A DNA stretch of 64,000 nucleotides from Cephalotus follicularis. Its lineage: Eukaryota > Streptophyta > Magnoliopsida > Oxalidales > Cephalotaceae. The translations under genes and the position numbers were made by a program. Below are positions 10,769 to 22,691 of this stretch, piece by piece. Position 1 is the stretch's first letter; every line of letters starts with the position of its first letter. The DNA lies in the NCBI GenBank assembly GCA_001972305.1, contig BDDD01000062.1, forward strand, positions 478,352 to 542,351, given 5' to 3'. Below the pieces are notes generated by a model. It saw only the letters and a program-made list of their open reading frames with translations. It had not been told where the DNA came from and did not search any database.

Positions 10769-12289
10769 ATTCCTGTTCTCTGCCGGGTCCTCAGCTTCTC
10801 AGGCCACTGGAAAGGGACTTTATCTTGCTCCACAACAAGTATTCTGGTACGTGTGTCCAGGAGGGGGGCAAAGGTGTTGTAAGATGGGATTCGGGCCCCT
10901 CCCCTGGATGAACCCTCACGTCTGGAGAGTTTATGTCTGAGGTCTTCCTTGGACAAGTCTGACCTCTCCTTCCTCTTATCTCTCCTCTCGGGAGCATTTC
11001 GTGAATGCTCCCTCTTCTCCTCCTGATGGTCAAACCAGGGTGTCTTTTGTTTCCTGGCTACCATCTCTTCCTCGGCGTTGACATACCTCTCCGCCCTTTT
11101 CAGTAGGTCTGCAATGTCCTTGGCCGGTTTCTTCAGTAGAGAGAAGGTGAACGACGAGTTGCTCCTCAGCCCATTGTTCAGGGCTGTCAGAGTGCTCCAG
11201 GTCTTTCACTGTGAGTGATTCCTTATTGAACCTAGTGAGGTAATCTCTCAGTGACTCGTCTTTACCCTGTACCACGTTGATGAGGTGGGTAGAGTTTCTC
11301 CTCTGCGTGGTGCTGTTTAGGAACTTGGTGACGAACAGTTCCGTAAACTGATCGAAGCTCTTCACTGAATTCCTCGCCAAGGTAAAATACCATGATTGGG
11401 CAGCTCCAATCAAGGTCACTGGGAATCCTCGGCAAAGCATGGCGTCCGAGGCCTGATGCATCCACATAGCCTGAATATAGGTGCGCACATACTGGATGGG
11501 GTCCGTGGACCCATCGTACTTATCAAGACTTGGGTTTCGGAACTCGCTAGGGACTTGCTCGGCCATGATCTCGGCCGTGAAGGGGTGGACGTTGATATTT
11601 CTAACCTCGGATAGGTGCCCCCTGTGTTGTTCCACTCCTTGGAACCTCATTTCCAAGTCTGCGAGCCTTCTATCCACTTCTTGCTCCACCTCTTCTATGT
11701 TCCTAACTCTGCTAGAAACATGTGACCGTCCAGCCACTGAGGTTGGGGGATTGACCCTGCTTCCTCGGGTCGTGCCAGCTCTGCGCGGAGCGTTGGAGCG
11801 CACTTGTGCCTCCTCTGCTCCCCTGGCCTCCTGCCGAGGATCCACATCCATGGCTTGGTGCTGAGGATGCACTCTTCTGGGATCGTTGGGGTGATCCCTA
11901 GCGGTCGAGGACTCTGCCCTCTGAGATGCATTGATCTCAGGCCTCCTTCCCAGGGGAATATTATCCCCTGACCGCCTAAGGGGAAGTTCGTCTCCCCTGG
12001 ACGGGTTTCGCCTGGCACCTCGTGGGTGTCGTGCCTCCACCTCTGGCCTTTGGGGACCAGAAACTCCTCGGACCACTTGCTGAGCAGGCCCGGCTTGTTG
12101 TTGGTTGGCTAAAGTTGTGACCAACAAATCAGTGACACGCTCCAATCCCTGGAGGAATTGGTTGAGCTGCTCCCCTGTGATGGGAGCTTGTTCTGGGGGC
12201 GCCACTTGGGCAACCTCTGGGGGAGGAGCTGTGACTTCCTGTTGTTGGCTACCAGTGGCTCCAACCAGATTGTTCTTCCTCGGAGGCAT
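10769..12289 (-). pseudogene. gag of Tat copy 1
   Basis: Gag forms the virus-like particle. The frame starts at ATG 12289 (MPPRKNNLVG...), close to the primer-binding site. It has a Gln/Pro-rich N-terminus, a basic linker, then the conserved core (AMWMHQASDAMLCRGFP, SWYFTLARN, FDQFTELFVTKFL, DESLRDYLTRFNKES). Compared with copy 3, a deletion of about 8 nt near 11170 shifts the frame, and a 1-nt loss near 10790 shifts it again into the frame of the pol ORF. Thus it is broken although each segment reads well. The zinc knuckle follows in the pol frame. Confidence 0.87.
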
Positions 12290-12310
12290 GGTTGTTAATG
12301 ACTTTTTGCT

Positions 12311-12334
12311 GCGTTTCCCACAGACGGCGCCAAC
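12311..12334 (-). other. Primer-binding site of Tat copy 1
   Basis: Directly after the 5' LTR the minus strand reads GTTGGCGCCGTCTGTGGG, the same motif as in copy 3 and nearly the same as in copy 2. This is the expected tRNA primer site. I did not assign the tRNA. Confidence 0.8.
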
Positions 12335-13215
12335 TGTTGATGCAGAAATCCTTCTCTCAACAGTATCATACATGAAGGACTTTAATTTGTTAAGAGAAAC
12401 CCTAGCCAAGGATGCCTGGAGGAAGACTCTGATCTCTGTTTCCTGCACAAAGTAAAGAACTGGTGGAAGGTCCAGGAGGTTGTTCTCCCGGGGACACTCT
12501 GACGCTCAAGTTAGACAAAGTGCAGAGGAAATAAGGTTCTTTGCAATGTAAAAATGGCTGACCTTTGATTTGTGTGAAATTCTGGTATTTATAGGATTGG
12601 TTTGTAACAGATCGAGCGTGAAAATCGGAGGTGATGGCTATCCCCTAAGGAAATTCCGAGGATCTTGGGATTTCCCTTATCTCCACCTGAATTATCTCTT
12701 CTTTCCTTTATCTTCACCTAAATTATCTCTTCTTTCCTTGCTGGTAGTCATCCTTATCTTATCTTCTGTATTTGGAAGATAAGGATCCCTGAAATTTATG
12801 CTAACTTCATGGCCTCATTCCGTAAATGAGGAGGAGGTCCCCGGCCACAGATCTGCCGAGGAGATCTGTTCTGGTGTCAACGAGGCAGTCTGATCCTTTA
12901 CTTCAAGGTCCACAACGCCCACAAACTTGCATTTGAAATGAACGGTCTTCTGTTATATAGCCGAGGAGGTCCTCGACGGTGGTGCTTCAGAAGGTGTCCT
13001 CGGACCTGACGCCGAGGAGGGTGATCTTTGTACTGGGGCCACTGGACGGGTCCTCGGCACTTATGCCGAGGAGGAATTCTCCTTGTATTACTGTTTTTGT
13101 AACTAGTTAGCTTCCTCTGACCTTAGTTTGTCAACTGTTAACTCGCTTGGACACCTGGCCGTGTTTGGAGGAGGACACGTGTCATTTTTAATTCAACTAA
13201 ATTTTTCCCATATCA
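12335..13215 (-). repeat. 5' LTR of Tat copy 1
   Basis: Partner of 2047-2927, followed by the target duplication CTAAA at 13216-13220. It carries the same TATA-type box (near 12590, minus strand), CCGAGGA motifs and GACACGTGTC palindrome (13174-13183). Confidence 0.95.
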
Positions 13216-14102
13216 CTAAATAAAACGGATTTGAGTATGTAATATGATTAATAAACAAAATTTATTAAGATTACGTAAATAATTTTGCAACTATATTTTG
13301 ACATAAAAGGAACACAACACAACTCTTTAACAACGATAGAAACGAAAAAAACAAAAAAACAAAAAAAAACATGAAATCATGAATGCGTGATATGTATACT
13401 ATAATAATGTTATTGTCATTGCACCACACTCCAGGCCATTCATGCACGAACACATGTACGGATATTAAACCCTAAGCCCACTTGGCTTAATTGTTTAGCA
13501 TAAAAGTCAATAAAACCCATCACCATCATTTGCTTGGCTGTATCCTACCTAGATTGTTATAAGCTCGTTGGCTAGTGATGATCGATCACTTCACTTATGC
13601 ACTATTGGCACATCATTTTTTTTCTCTTTCTTTTTGTTATTTATATAATATTGAAAATGTTCTCATTGAATGTGTGCCCTTCTTGGTTTTTGTGTTAAGG
13701 GTATTAAGTATTAACATGCATCAACTTGCTGATTTGTATGATTGAGTGAAAATATGTGTCATTTCATTTCATTTCATGCAGTCTCTAAATATGATTTCAT
13801 AACAATTTTATTAAGATAAAAATATAAATTAGTTTTTAACGATTGTTATTAAAATTAATTTAGTTTTTTATCATAAAAAAATAATGTTTAGTTCTTAAAT
13901 ATGGACGTTAATAAGACACATTAGCTCTTTTTTTATCAGATCTTTAGCAATTTCATTAACTTCATCCATTAATAGAGATTAACGTGTCACTTGTTATAAT
14001 AGACGGACTAAAGTGTTTTTGACATCTAATCTCATATAATAAATTATATTTTGTTCTATAATTATTTATTCAATATGTATTATTTTGTTGTGAATTCCTA
14101 AC
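13216..14102. other. AT-rich DNA between two Tat elements
   Basis: Holds the right duplication of copy 1 (CTAAA, 13216-13220) and the left duplication of copy 2 (CTAAC, 14098-14102). No gene or clear repeat is visible between them. Confidence 0.7.
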
Positions 14103-14585
14103 TGATATGGAAAAAATTCGCATATTATTGTGACACTGACACGTGTCCTTTACTACCCACAATTACTGAAATGAACGCCTAGATCATGATCTTTATGAAG
14201 AGATAACATCTCTTCATTCAAATATAGGAAAACGCCGCAAAGTGTGGCCGTTTTCTAGGGACAATTAACCTCCTCCGCAATGCAAGCAAGGACAGTTACA
14301 ACCAAGTAGTTCTATAAATACCCCAAAAAAACACTATACACAAGTCGGTAAATTATAGACTTACAACTACCTTATTGTTGTTTTCTCTGTCACTATCTGA
14401 ATTAAGCATCGAAATGTTTCCGGGAGGAAAACCTCCTAGCATTTCGATCACTTGCTTTCTTTGTGTGCATGGAGGATCACAAGACACCATTCTAACACCA
14501 TCCTCGAAGCATTCAAAGTGTTTTCCTCTACAAATCAAACATCTACACGTAGGATACTGTTGTGTTGTTGATTTCGACATCAACA
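14103..14585 (+). repeat. 5' LTR of Tat copy 2
   Basis: Starts TGATATGG and ends ATCAACA. It contains GACACGTGTC at 14138-14147 and a TATA-type box (CTATAAATACC) near 14312. Matches 22692-23173 with differences I put by eye at about 5%. Confidence 0.95.
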
Positions 14586-14605
14586 GTTGGCGTCGTCTAT
14601 GGGAA
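14586..14605 (+). other. Primer-binding site of Tat copy 2
   Basis: Reads GTTGGCGTCGTCTATGGG immediately after the 5' LTR; two changes from the site in copies 1 and 3. Confidence 0.8.
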
Positions 14606-14627
14606 AGCGACAAAAAGTTGTTTAACT

Positions 14628-16256
14628 ATGTCTCCGAGAAGAATCACCAACTCAGCAACCGTTGATAGTCAAGCTCCCGCTGCCAGTCAAGCCCTCGAGC
14701 AAGCTCCCATCACTGGTGAGCAATTCAACCAGTTTCTCTAGGAGATGGGGAGGCTTACAACATTGCTAGCAAACAAGGCCAGCCAAAATCAGGCTGGGGC
14801 AAGCAGACCAGCCTTCCAAGATCAGGCTGGACCGAGCAGACCAGCCTCGGAACAACAACAGCCCCAAGGGGCCAGGCGAAACTGGCCGAGGAGGGCCATG
14901 CGTCCTCCAAGGCGGTCAGAGATTGATACATCTCTGAGGGCGAAGTTTTTGAGCGCAAGGGATTATAGTTATAATCCCCAACAAGACCTTCCAGAGCAAG
15001 ATCCGATGGAAGAGGATTACTCTGTGGAGAAGGAGGAGACCCAAGCACGATCCTATACTTCTCATAGGACTGAGACACGACCAAGGAGTAGATCAGACTA
15101 CTCGGTCAGACTAGCAGGACAGTCACAGGTTTTTAGCAAGACTAGGAACATAGAAGATATTGAGCAGACCATGAACAAAAGGTTTCCTGAGATGGAAAGG
15201 AGACTCAGAGGATCCGAGCAATCGAAGGGGTACCTATCAGAGGTAAGAAATATAAATTTTAAGCCCTTCACTCTAGAGATAATGAGGGAGCATATCCCAA
15301 GAGGATTCAGGTTCCCGAATCTCAAAGAATATGACGGGTCCACTGACTCAATCCAGCATGTGCGCTATTACACTCAAATCATGTTGGTTCACCAGGCTTC
15401 AGATACTGTGCTTTGCCGAGGACTCCCATCAACTTTGACTGGTGCAGTCTAGACGTGGTACTCCACGCTGCCCCCAAACTCAGTGGCGAATTTTGAACAA
15501 TTCACTGAGATGTTCGTCACCAAATTCCTCAACAGCACCACCTAGAGAAAGAATTCAAATCATCTGATCAACATGGTGCAGGGGAAAAATGAGTCCCTCA
15601 GAGATTACTTGACGCACTTCAACAATGAGTCTTTGATGGTGAAGGACTTGGAGCCACCTTTTGCTATGTCAATTCTGAATAGTGGGTTGAAAGACAACTC
15701 ACTCGATACCTTTTCTTTCATAAAGAAGCATGCTCTAAATATGGCAGACCTGCTAAAAAGAGCAGAGAAATATATAAGCGCAGAGGAGGCTCTATAGGCT
15801 AGAAAGCAGAAGACCAATTGGTCTGACCATCATAAGAGGAAAGGGGGGCAAGAGCTTACTGAAGATGGCCTGAGGCACAAACTTTCCAAGAGGGAAGACT
15901 AGCCAAAAGAGGGATCACCGATCCTCAATTACAAAACTTTCACCCCTCTCTTAGAGTCGCGAACCAGAATCCTTGCAGTGGAGAAGGAACAAGTTTCAAT
16001 CCAATGTCCAGCTCCTTTAAGGTCCCCAGCGGACAAGAGGGATACAAAAAAGTACTGCCGATACCACCGAGATCATGGGTATGATATGGAGGAGTGTAAG
16101 CAGTTACAAAATCAGTTAGAGGACCTGATCTGCAAGGGACATCTGAGGGAGTATATGGATAGAAATGCTCCCCGGAGAAGAAAGGAGCGCAAAGAAGAAG
16201 CTCCGCAACAGGGAGAGGAGCAACAACCAAGAGGAGTGATCTACACCATTTTTTGA
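14628..16256 (+). pseudogene. gag of Tat copy 2, frame kept but with nonsense codons
   Basis: One continuous frame from ATG 14628 (MSPRRITNSATV...) to TGA near 16256 with no frameshift. The conserved blocks match copies 1 and 3: HQASDTVLCRGLP, FTEMFVTKFLNSTT, DESLRDYLTHFNNES-like, and the zinc knuckle YCRYHRDHGYDMEEC near 16050-16095. In-frame stops occur at 14739 (copies 1 and 3 have Gln), about 15450, 15543 (Gln in the relatives), 15795 and about 15900. Most are TAG, as expected from CAG-to-TAG or TGG-to-TAG changes. Gag would build the particle; this copy cannot make full-length protein. Confidence 0.85.
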
Positions 16257-17230
16257 TTAAGAATGATCCTCAACTGAGAAGAGGTGGAGATAGAGGAATT
16301 GATTATGTTCTTCAAAAATAAGAGAGATGTATTCATCTAGTCTGCAGAAGCAAAGTATGTATAAATGTTTAAATGCATTTAATAAAAGAAGAGTTTACTT
16401 TAAAGAATATTTTCAAAGTTCACAATAGAAAGCTCCATGTGAGTGGTCAGAGAGGGACCTTGATACAGGATCAGAGCTCTCCAAATCACAAGCAGACTAG
16501 AGCTTTAGTACAAGCTCAGAGAAGACTCCTAAGGGAGAAATCAGAGAAGACTCTTAAAGGAGCAATCTGAGAAGACCGGTCAGATGAGCATCTAAGACTC
16601 CCGTCAGAAGAGTGCCAAAGACTCCTAAGGGAGCAATCAACAAAAGACTCCTAAGGAAGCAACTAACAAAAAACTCCTAAGGGAGCAATCAATAAAAGAC
16701 TCTTAAGGGAGCAACCAACAAAATACTCCTAAGGGAGCAACCAACAAAAGACTCCTAAGGGAGCAATCAACAAAATACTTCTAAGGAAGCAATAAAAAAA
16801 GACTCATAAGATAGCAAACAAAAGACTCCCAAGGGAGAAAATACTGGTATGCCAACTTATAAGAATTTGACAGATCAGACCAATATCGTATCTTGAGAGG
16901 CGAGCCCATAAGAACTCGCAACGATCGAGTTCGTTGGCTGAGCACTTTGATACAAGTGCCCACAAATCTCGGTCGACCTGGTCTGAAAAACATCAGATCG
17001 GACGAGATCCTGGTCTGCAAACTGGTAAGAACTTGTTAGATCAGCAACAAACCTTGATCTGCAAACACTTAAGAATTTGCAAAGATCAAGTATCGTTGGT
17101 TACAAGTGCCCCATGTGGGCTAAAAATCTCAGGCAACCTAGTCTGAAAAATATCATACTACTACAAAAGATGTCTAAAAAGGCATAAAATTTTTCTTAAG
17201 GGAACTGTAAAGCTCAAATAAAGCTCAAAT
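16257..17230 (+). other. Tat copy 2 spacer with a pol remnant
   Basis: Just after gag, 16257-16350 translates to a decayed match of the protease-RT linker (EELIMFFKNKRDVF, against GELITFLRDNKDVF in copy 1). The rest of pol is deleted. The remainder is noncoding spacer related to 48290-48560 of copy 3, including the 26-bp array listed next. Part of 16880-16970 also matches the left edge of the first assembly gap. Confidence 0.7.
16525..16840 (+). repeat. 26-bp tandem array in Tat copy 2
   Basis: At least ten degenerate units with consensus close to ACTCCTAAGGGAGCAATCAA plus about six bases. Unit starts at 16621, 16647, 16673, 16699, 16725, 16751 and 16777 give an exact 26-bp period. Copy 3 has about three such units near 48300-48370. 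The inner CTCCTAAGGGAG forms a short hairpin. Confidence 0.85.
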
Positions 17231-18040
17231 TTATGTTTTATTACATTGTGAAAGCATAAGTGTACAAAGCATCAATTTAAACATTGTTATCCCCTGAAGG
17301 GGCGCTATATACAAGAAAAGAAGTAGGCACTTGAAAATTCTTAGATAGAGGAGTAAGTCAGGATCTGCAGCAGGACCAGTGTAAGGGATAATCGCACCCG
17401 AATGCTCTGACCTTTGTAACTCTTGAGCTTCCTGGGCGAGACGTTCTCGTTCCTTGAAGGAAAGGCAAGCATTCTCTTCCATTGCCTCAATCCCCCAAGG
17501 AAAAAAGTCAAACTCATCCGCTGACGGACAACAAATGATAGAATCTAAAGGAACCTCCGGATGGCGAGCAACCCAGTTGCGACAGGTATAAAGCCCCTTA
17601 CGAAAAAGTATCGCGGACTCCTTAAGGACTTCTTCTTCAAAATCTTGGGAAGCCCTAAAGTTATCCACGTCCTTAGCCAGAGCACTATGGAACTCAGCTG
17701 AAGCCTTAAAACCCATGAGGGCTCTATCTACCACCGCTTGAGTCTGAGCAGCTTCCATCTCTCGGATCTTAGAGAACCTGTCATTTGTAGCCTTCAGCAG
17801 ATCCTGAAGCTTTATATTATTATCAACAGCCATATCTTTCTCCCTCTTCTCCTTGGCCAAAGCTTTGAGAGCCTACCATTTATCCTCCAAAATAGACTCA
17901 TGGGCCACAAGAACCTCCTCCAGCTGGGCGTGGGCCGAGTTGACAGCTTGTTTGAGTTCTGCGACCTTCTCGCGAAGCTGGTTAATGAGTTCATGGTCAG
18001 CCTTGAAGTTCTTCATCATTAGATGGACGTCATTTAGAGC

Positions 18041-18115
18041 CTGGCAAAGCAAGACCAAAGTCAGAGGAAGAGCAAAGAGCATACCTTAAAAGAAAAAGAT
18101 GAGGAAGTTACATAC
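18041..18115 (-). other. Conserved intron 2 of the opposite-strand gene, copy 2
   Basis: 75 bp, donor AAA|GTATGT and acceptor TTTGCCAG|GCT on the minus strand. It joins ...QSNIK to ALNDV in phase 0, matching the 70- and 74-bp introns of the other copies. Confidence 0.8.
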
Positions 18116-18744
18116 TTTAATGTTGCTCTGAAGACAGTGGTTCCAAAGTTGGTTAATGGACGAACCATTTCTTGCATTCATCTCTGTCGGGAGGAAGCAC
18201 AGCTTGCTAAGCTCAAAGGGCGCCCCTAGAGTATTCAGGTCTGCGCCAGAGTAGCCCAGTGCCTTGAGCTCTTCGGCAAACTGGTTGGCGTCCGAGACTC
18301 CCCAAGGTGAATAAGGTCCTAAGAACTCACCTCGGGGGGCACATCAACTTGATCATGAGAAGAGCCCTCTCCACATTTTCTCTTATTTTGATTTTTGGAT
18401 GGAGGAGACAGATCATCCGCAACATGTTTGCCACGGGCAGACGTCACCTTGGCAGCCTCAACAGCAGCAGCAATAACAACCTCCTTCTCTTGTCTATTCT
18501 CTGCCACCTCAGCCTCGACCCTCAAGGCTTTCTGCCTCACCTCCTCGGTAGCACCCATTTCTTTCTCTTTGGTAGCCCTCAAGACGTCAGCCAAAGGTCG
18601 CTGAGAAGCCATTGCTGCAGAGAACTATGAAAATGGAGTGAGCATGGATTACAAAAAATAATGATAAGCGAAGACTAAAATGAAGAGATTAAAAGTAGAG
18701 GAGGAGATGAAGGCTTGATACAGCTTTCCCCCTCGGTGTTGGGC

Positions 18745-21260
18745 GTAGCTCTGGTTTCTCCTTATCTATTAGGAATTCTTGTAAGAGAGAGTGTGACCCG
18801 TCAAGCCACTAGGTGGCTGGATGTACTTGTACTCTTCTCAATTATACAGTCTTGTTCTATCCATGTTACATTGTGCAAATGATATTTAATTATTGGCATA
18901 ACCGAATATGTTTTATCACATAATCTAAGCATGAAACTGCTTACATATATGGTGCCCTATCACATCAAAGGGTTGGTTGTCAAGCGTAGGGCTATGATAA
19001 TGACTTCCTTATTCCCTGTGACTGAACTGTTCCAAGTCATAGGTTCACTTACTTTGGGCATTCGTGAACCGGACAGACTTGCCGTATTGTGCTTGTTCTC
19101 GCGAATGGGAGGGTGGAGTATCTCATTGCCACATGGATTGAATCATAAAGCTAATGCGGGGTGCATGCTGGGAGCATGTACACTGAACGTGACCCACTAT
19201 GGGAATTCTATTTGGATGGTCACATATCCCGTGTCAGTAGAGTTTCCCATCTGAGACAGTAGTGTATAGACTCTACGAGTCTAGTGAGTTCTTGATGGAC
19301 TTGTCTGATCCTTAGACCTGAGCGGCTACTGTGCATTTCATAGAGACTGTCTGACTTTGATTTCTGCCCTACCCAGTTTTTTCGCGGGATTGGCAAACAG
19401 GCAGCTTTTGAGTCTTACAGGATTTATGTGAATGTAAGTGAGTGCGCAACAAGGAATCGTCACACCTGATGTGAGGGTGATTGGCTCTATAGTATCTGTA
19501 TTCATTGTGGACTTTGAAATACCTGGCCAGGTTATGGAGAGCTGGAACCTAGGGTTTTCAGAAATGCTTGTCGATAGTCATGATAGTAAAATACGGATTT
19601 ATAGATACCGGCATATCTAGGGTTGACACGTATCCTTACCCTAGGCCATGATCGGAGCCGAGGATGACGAGGGATTATAGTGCACGGTAACTATTGTCAG
19701 GATAAAGTATCGGATGTATCAGAAACGGACTAAATTGCGGAAATTAATCAAGGGATTAATTTACTCACCGGGAATATGATAGTCATAGGTTCAGGATCTT
19801 AAAAGTAGTCAATGACTATTTATGGTAAGTTTACTTAAGAGCAAGGCGTCTTAGTAACACACCATCGTTACAGATTAATTTCGGACTTTCGGGTCCCGCC
19901 TCACGAGTATATGTATCAGATACATATATCGTATTGTTATATAACGTGTGATAGCATATGATATATTGTGGTGTAATAGTGATGTTACGTGACTGTCTAG
20001 TTGACGTAATATACTAATATGGTTATGGTATTAAATAATAATTGGATTATTATTTTATCTCTCAATTTCTCTTCTCATTGGTTGGCTGCATGGTAAACAC
20101 GTTTGGCTGTTGCATGCAACATTGACGTGTTATGGTTATTGGATAACCAAATATGGCAGTTAACAGGAAATGGAAACAACCATTTGTCATGGTGACATGA
20201 ATGTAATGAGATTTCTATTCTAGGAATGAAATCTTCTTAAACATGTTTTCATTATGGTGATCCATTATGTATGGTTCATGACATTGGATAAATGAGAAGA
20301 CAACATGCTAATCTCTCTACTCGTTGGCTGATGTTGGAAGAGAACACATTTTCTTCCTTGCATGATATCATATATGCATTATTGGATAATGTATAAGTCA
20401 TGCAACGACAAACTTGGTAAAGCCATATGTCATGCATTTTAGAAATGGGCATAACGACAATGAAAGGAAAGTAGAATTCATTCAAGGAATGAATTCCATT
20501 AACAACTTTTCTTGATTTGGCAGGCTTAATGATGATCCACAATTGGTGGATCATAACTTCGTATGCATTGGATGCATAAAAGAGAGTGAACCTGGACGGT
20601 TGGTGAGTGTGTCATGCGACTGTATATGGTAATGCATTTGTTAAATCACCAGGAATGGAAACGGGATATGCATTCATGGAATGAAATCCACTCAACACGT
20701 TTTCATAATGGCTGACACAATGTTGATCCACATTTGGTGGATCAAATCACTGGTCTGGTTTTGATATAAGAGTGAAACACGTTTTTTGATAGTGGGACTT
20801 GGGTCTTGCTCTTTGTCTGGAACGTGTTTTGCAAAGAGAGAGTAAACACTGGTTTCTTTGTTCCTAGAGAACAAAAGAGAAAAAGAGAGAAAGCAAATAC
20901 CATTATCGTAAACACCACAGTTTGATTTCTATAGGTGGTGTACTGCTTACACTGAGCACTACATTCCCTATATTGATCCTAGATTAGGATTAGACATATA
21001 GGAGTTTGTTTTGTTCGTTATTCCGCTGCTGTTTGTTCCTGAGTAAAAGCTTGAAGTCTCAGATTGGATTCTTGAAGGAAGGAGTTGGTTGCTCGGTATA
21101 AACTCTATCCTTCTATGTATGTTTATATTGTTTGATTGGGCTGTTGATTAGCGATCCTAGGTTGTTTATATTTGTTTACGGTGTTTGAATATGGGATGTT
21201 CTTTGTTTTGAGTCACTTTAATGAAAATTAAAGTTGAACAACCTATGTACTTAACGCCTA
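18745..21260 (+). repeat. Unclassified ~2.5-kb LTR-like repeat, copy R1
   Basis: Shares a string of landmarks in the same order with 28870-31300: a CAAGCCAC block, CACATCAAAGGGTTGG, CCAAGTCATAGGTTC, ATCGTCACACC, GATCGGAGC...GACGAGGGA, TTTCGGGTCCCGCCT and GATCCTAGG near the end. It has no coding frame. Size and layout suggest a solo LTR of a copia-type element, but I could not place the ends or a target duplication. It interrupts intron 1 of the opposite-strand gene of Tat copy 2. Confidence 0.6.
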
Positions 21261-22679
21261 AAATGACTATAAACGAAGTTTTATTCTTACAATTCCCTCT
21301 CTCTCAACCCCCACTGGAATCTCCTCATCATCATTCAGGGTGTTCTGATGGCCTAGAGACATGGTCAATCCAACGCCGCGCAGGCGGTCCTCGGTAATGG
21401 TGAAATCAATCTCATTTGATGGCAGAGTTGATAGTTTTATCAAGTCTGCCTTCTCTACCTCAGTTAAGCGAGACCTCCGATTCAATCGGTGACAATCCAG
21501 AGAATCATTCTAGGTAGGGGGAGTAAAGTTGGGAAGATTTGTGACGAGGAAATACCTCTCCCTCCAGTTCTTGATGGACTTAGGGGGATTCACCAACAAC
21601 TTCTTTGTCAAATCACCGCGGGACTTGAAATAGTACCCACGCTTGTTGGGAGAGACAGTTAGGGTGTGGAACTCTTTGAAGAGCCCCACGGTTTCTTCCA
21701 CCCCTATCTCCAAGCACTTAACTAGGAAGCCTATGATAAAGCTCCAAGATTGCGCTGGGAGCAGCGAAGGATGAATTCGGAAGCTCTGCAAGATTTCAAC
21801 AACGAAAAGGTGTAAGGGAAGTCTCAAGCCGTGGGAGAGAGCATCCTTATAACCCACGAAGAGTCCAAGTTTTCTCTCTGTGGTCGTCTTAGGGTCATTG
21901 GGGATGGAAACCGCCAAGCAACAAAGGAAGCAATAACTTTTTGCCAGTCTCTCCGCCTTCCCAAGCCGAAGCACGCTCCTTTCGCCATGGGTCCTAAAAA
22001 CTTGAGTCACTGGCTTTGAAGAAGATACTTTGGGGACACCCATGATGGCGTCAATAGCATCCTCCGAGCCAAGAGGATTCTTAGCGACAGTTACCGCCTC
22101 AACTAAGCGGTAAGCATCCTCAGAAGTAGCTAGTCTGCTAGTTTGCTTAACTCTAGCCATCTATAAACCCGTGAAGAGAGAGAGAGAGAAGGTAAGAAGC
22201 TAGAAAAACCCAAAGTGACGCCCAAACAGGTTTGCGAAATAAACAGCAAAGAACGGCTCACCTGTGATTTTTGTTAAAGAAGATTTGAAGGGAAATCGAT
22301 TGAAAGGTTGGAAGATCGAAAAATTTGGTAGAACAAGAACTTTGAAATTTGAAGAAGTGTAAAGTAAAGAAACTTCTCCAAGAATAAAGAGCAATTTAAA
22401 GGGCGCACTAGACTGATTTCAGACCATTAGATCTTTGCAGAATCAAACGGCCAAGATCAGCATCAATCAAGCGTGGGAAACGAAGAGACCAGGTGCGGCT
22501 AATGAAAAGACGTGGGCGAGAGACATGCTCGCCTGGCCACGTGTCATTTAAAATCCGACCTGGGCCAAGAATTAAAACCCACAAGCCAAAACACGCTTAA
22601 TTACGCACTAAAGGCCCCCTCAATGCAATTTTACTTCACTAATGGTCTTCTTCCTCTGCCAAGCCCAGAAAATGTAGAC

Positions 22680-22691
22680 CTAGGAGGCATA
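22680..22691 (+). other. Polypurine tract of Tat copy 2
   Basis: CTAGGAGGCATA directly before the 3' LTR; the same position and ending (GGCATA) as in copies 1 and 3. Confidence 0.75.

Larger units (their letters stand above)
2047..13215 (-). mobile_element. Tat-lineage (Retand-like) Ty3/gypsy retrotransposon, copy 1
   Basis: A structurally complete LTR retrotransposon on the minus strand. Two 881-bp LTRs (2047-2927 and 12335-13215) start TG, end CA and are flanked by the perfect 5-bp duplication CTAAA (2042-2046 and 13216-13220). Read 5' to 3' on the minus strand: primer-binding site, gag with zinc knuckle, protease, reverse transcriptase, RNase H, a second RNase H, integrase, an opposite-strand gene, polypurine tract. 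A second RNase H plus an antisense ORF before the 3' LTR is the known hallmark of the Tat lineage. By eye the LTRs differ at about 26 positions (near 97% identity), suggesting insertion roughly a million or a few million years ago at usual plant rates. It is defective: gag has two frameshifts, pol a nonsense codon, and the integrase end is replaced by a SIRE-like LTR fragment. Confidence 0.93.
17340..22160 (-). pseudogene. Opposite-strand gene of Tat copy 2, split by a repeat insertion
   Basis: Exon 1 (ATG 22160 down to about 21290) holds the gypsy-type transposon domain: DALSHGLRLPLHLF, PAQSWSFIIGFLVKC, KSIKNWRERYFL, then, after a stop replacing a Trp near 21510, LNRRSRLTEVEKADL. A donor GTAAGAAT lies at its end. 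Exon 2 (ATG 18612 to 18116, after acceptor CTCTGCAG) is Lys/Glu-rich (RATKEKEMGATEEV). Intron 2 (18041-18115) is GT-AG and phase 0. Exon 3 (18040 to about 17340) is a coiled coil ending in the conserved FRKGLYTCRNWVARHPEVPLD block. The ~2.5-kb insertion (18745-21260) lies in intron 1. At least one further stop is in exon 3 (near 17874). Function unknown; its retention in an element that lost pol is notable. Confidence 0.75.

Noticed and set aside
7618..10882. Plus-strand frames opposite the pol of copy 1, and minus-strand frames opposite the pol of copy 3
   Set aside because: They are shadows of the long pol frame; unlike the true antisense gene they have no matching structure in other copies.
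16525..16840. CRISPR-like regular repeat
   Set aside because: The 26-bp units are contiguous, without unique spacers, in a plant retrotransposon; it is a plain tandem array.
18745..21260. Clean terminal TG...CA and target duplication for R1
   Set aside because: Several candidate pairs were tried (for example around GTACTT at both ends), but none gave matching duplications together with proper termini.
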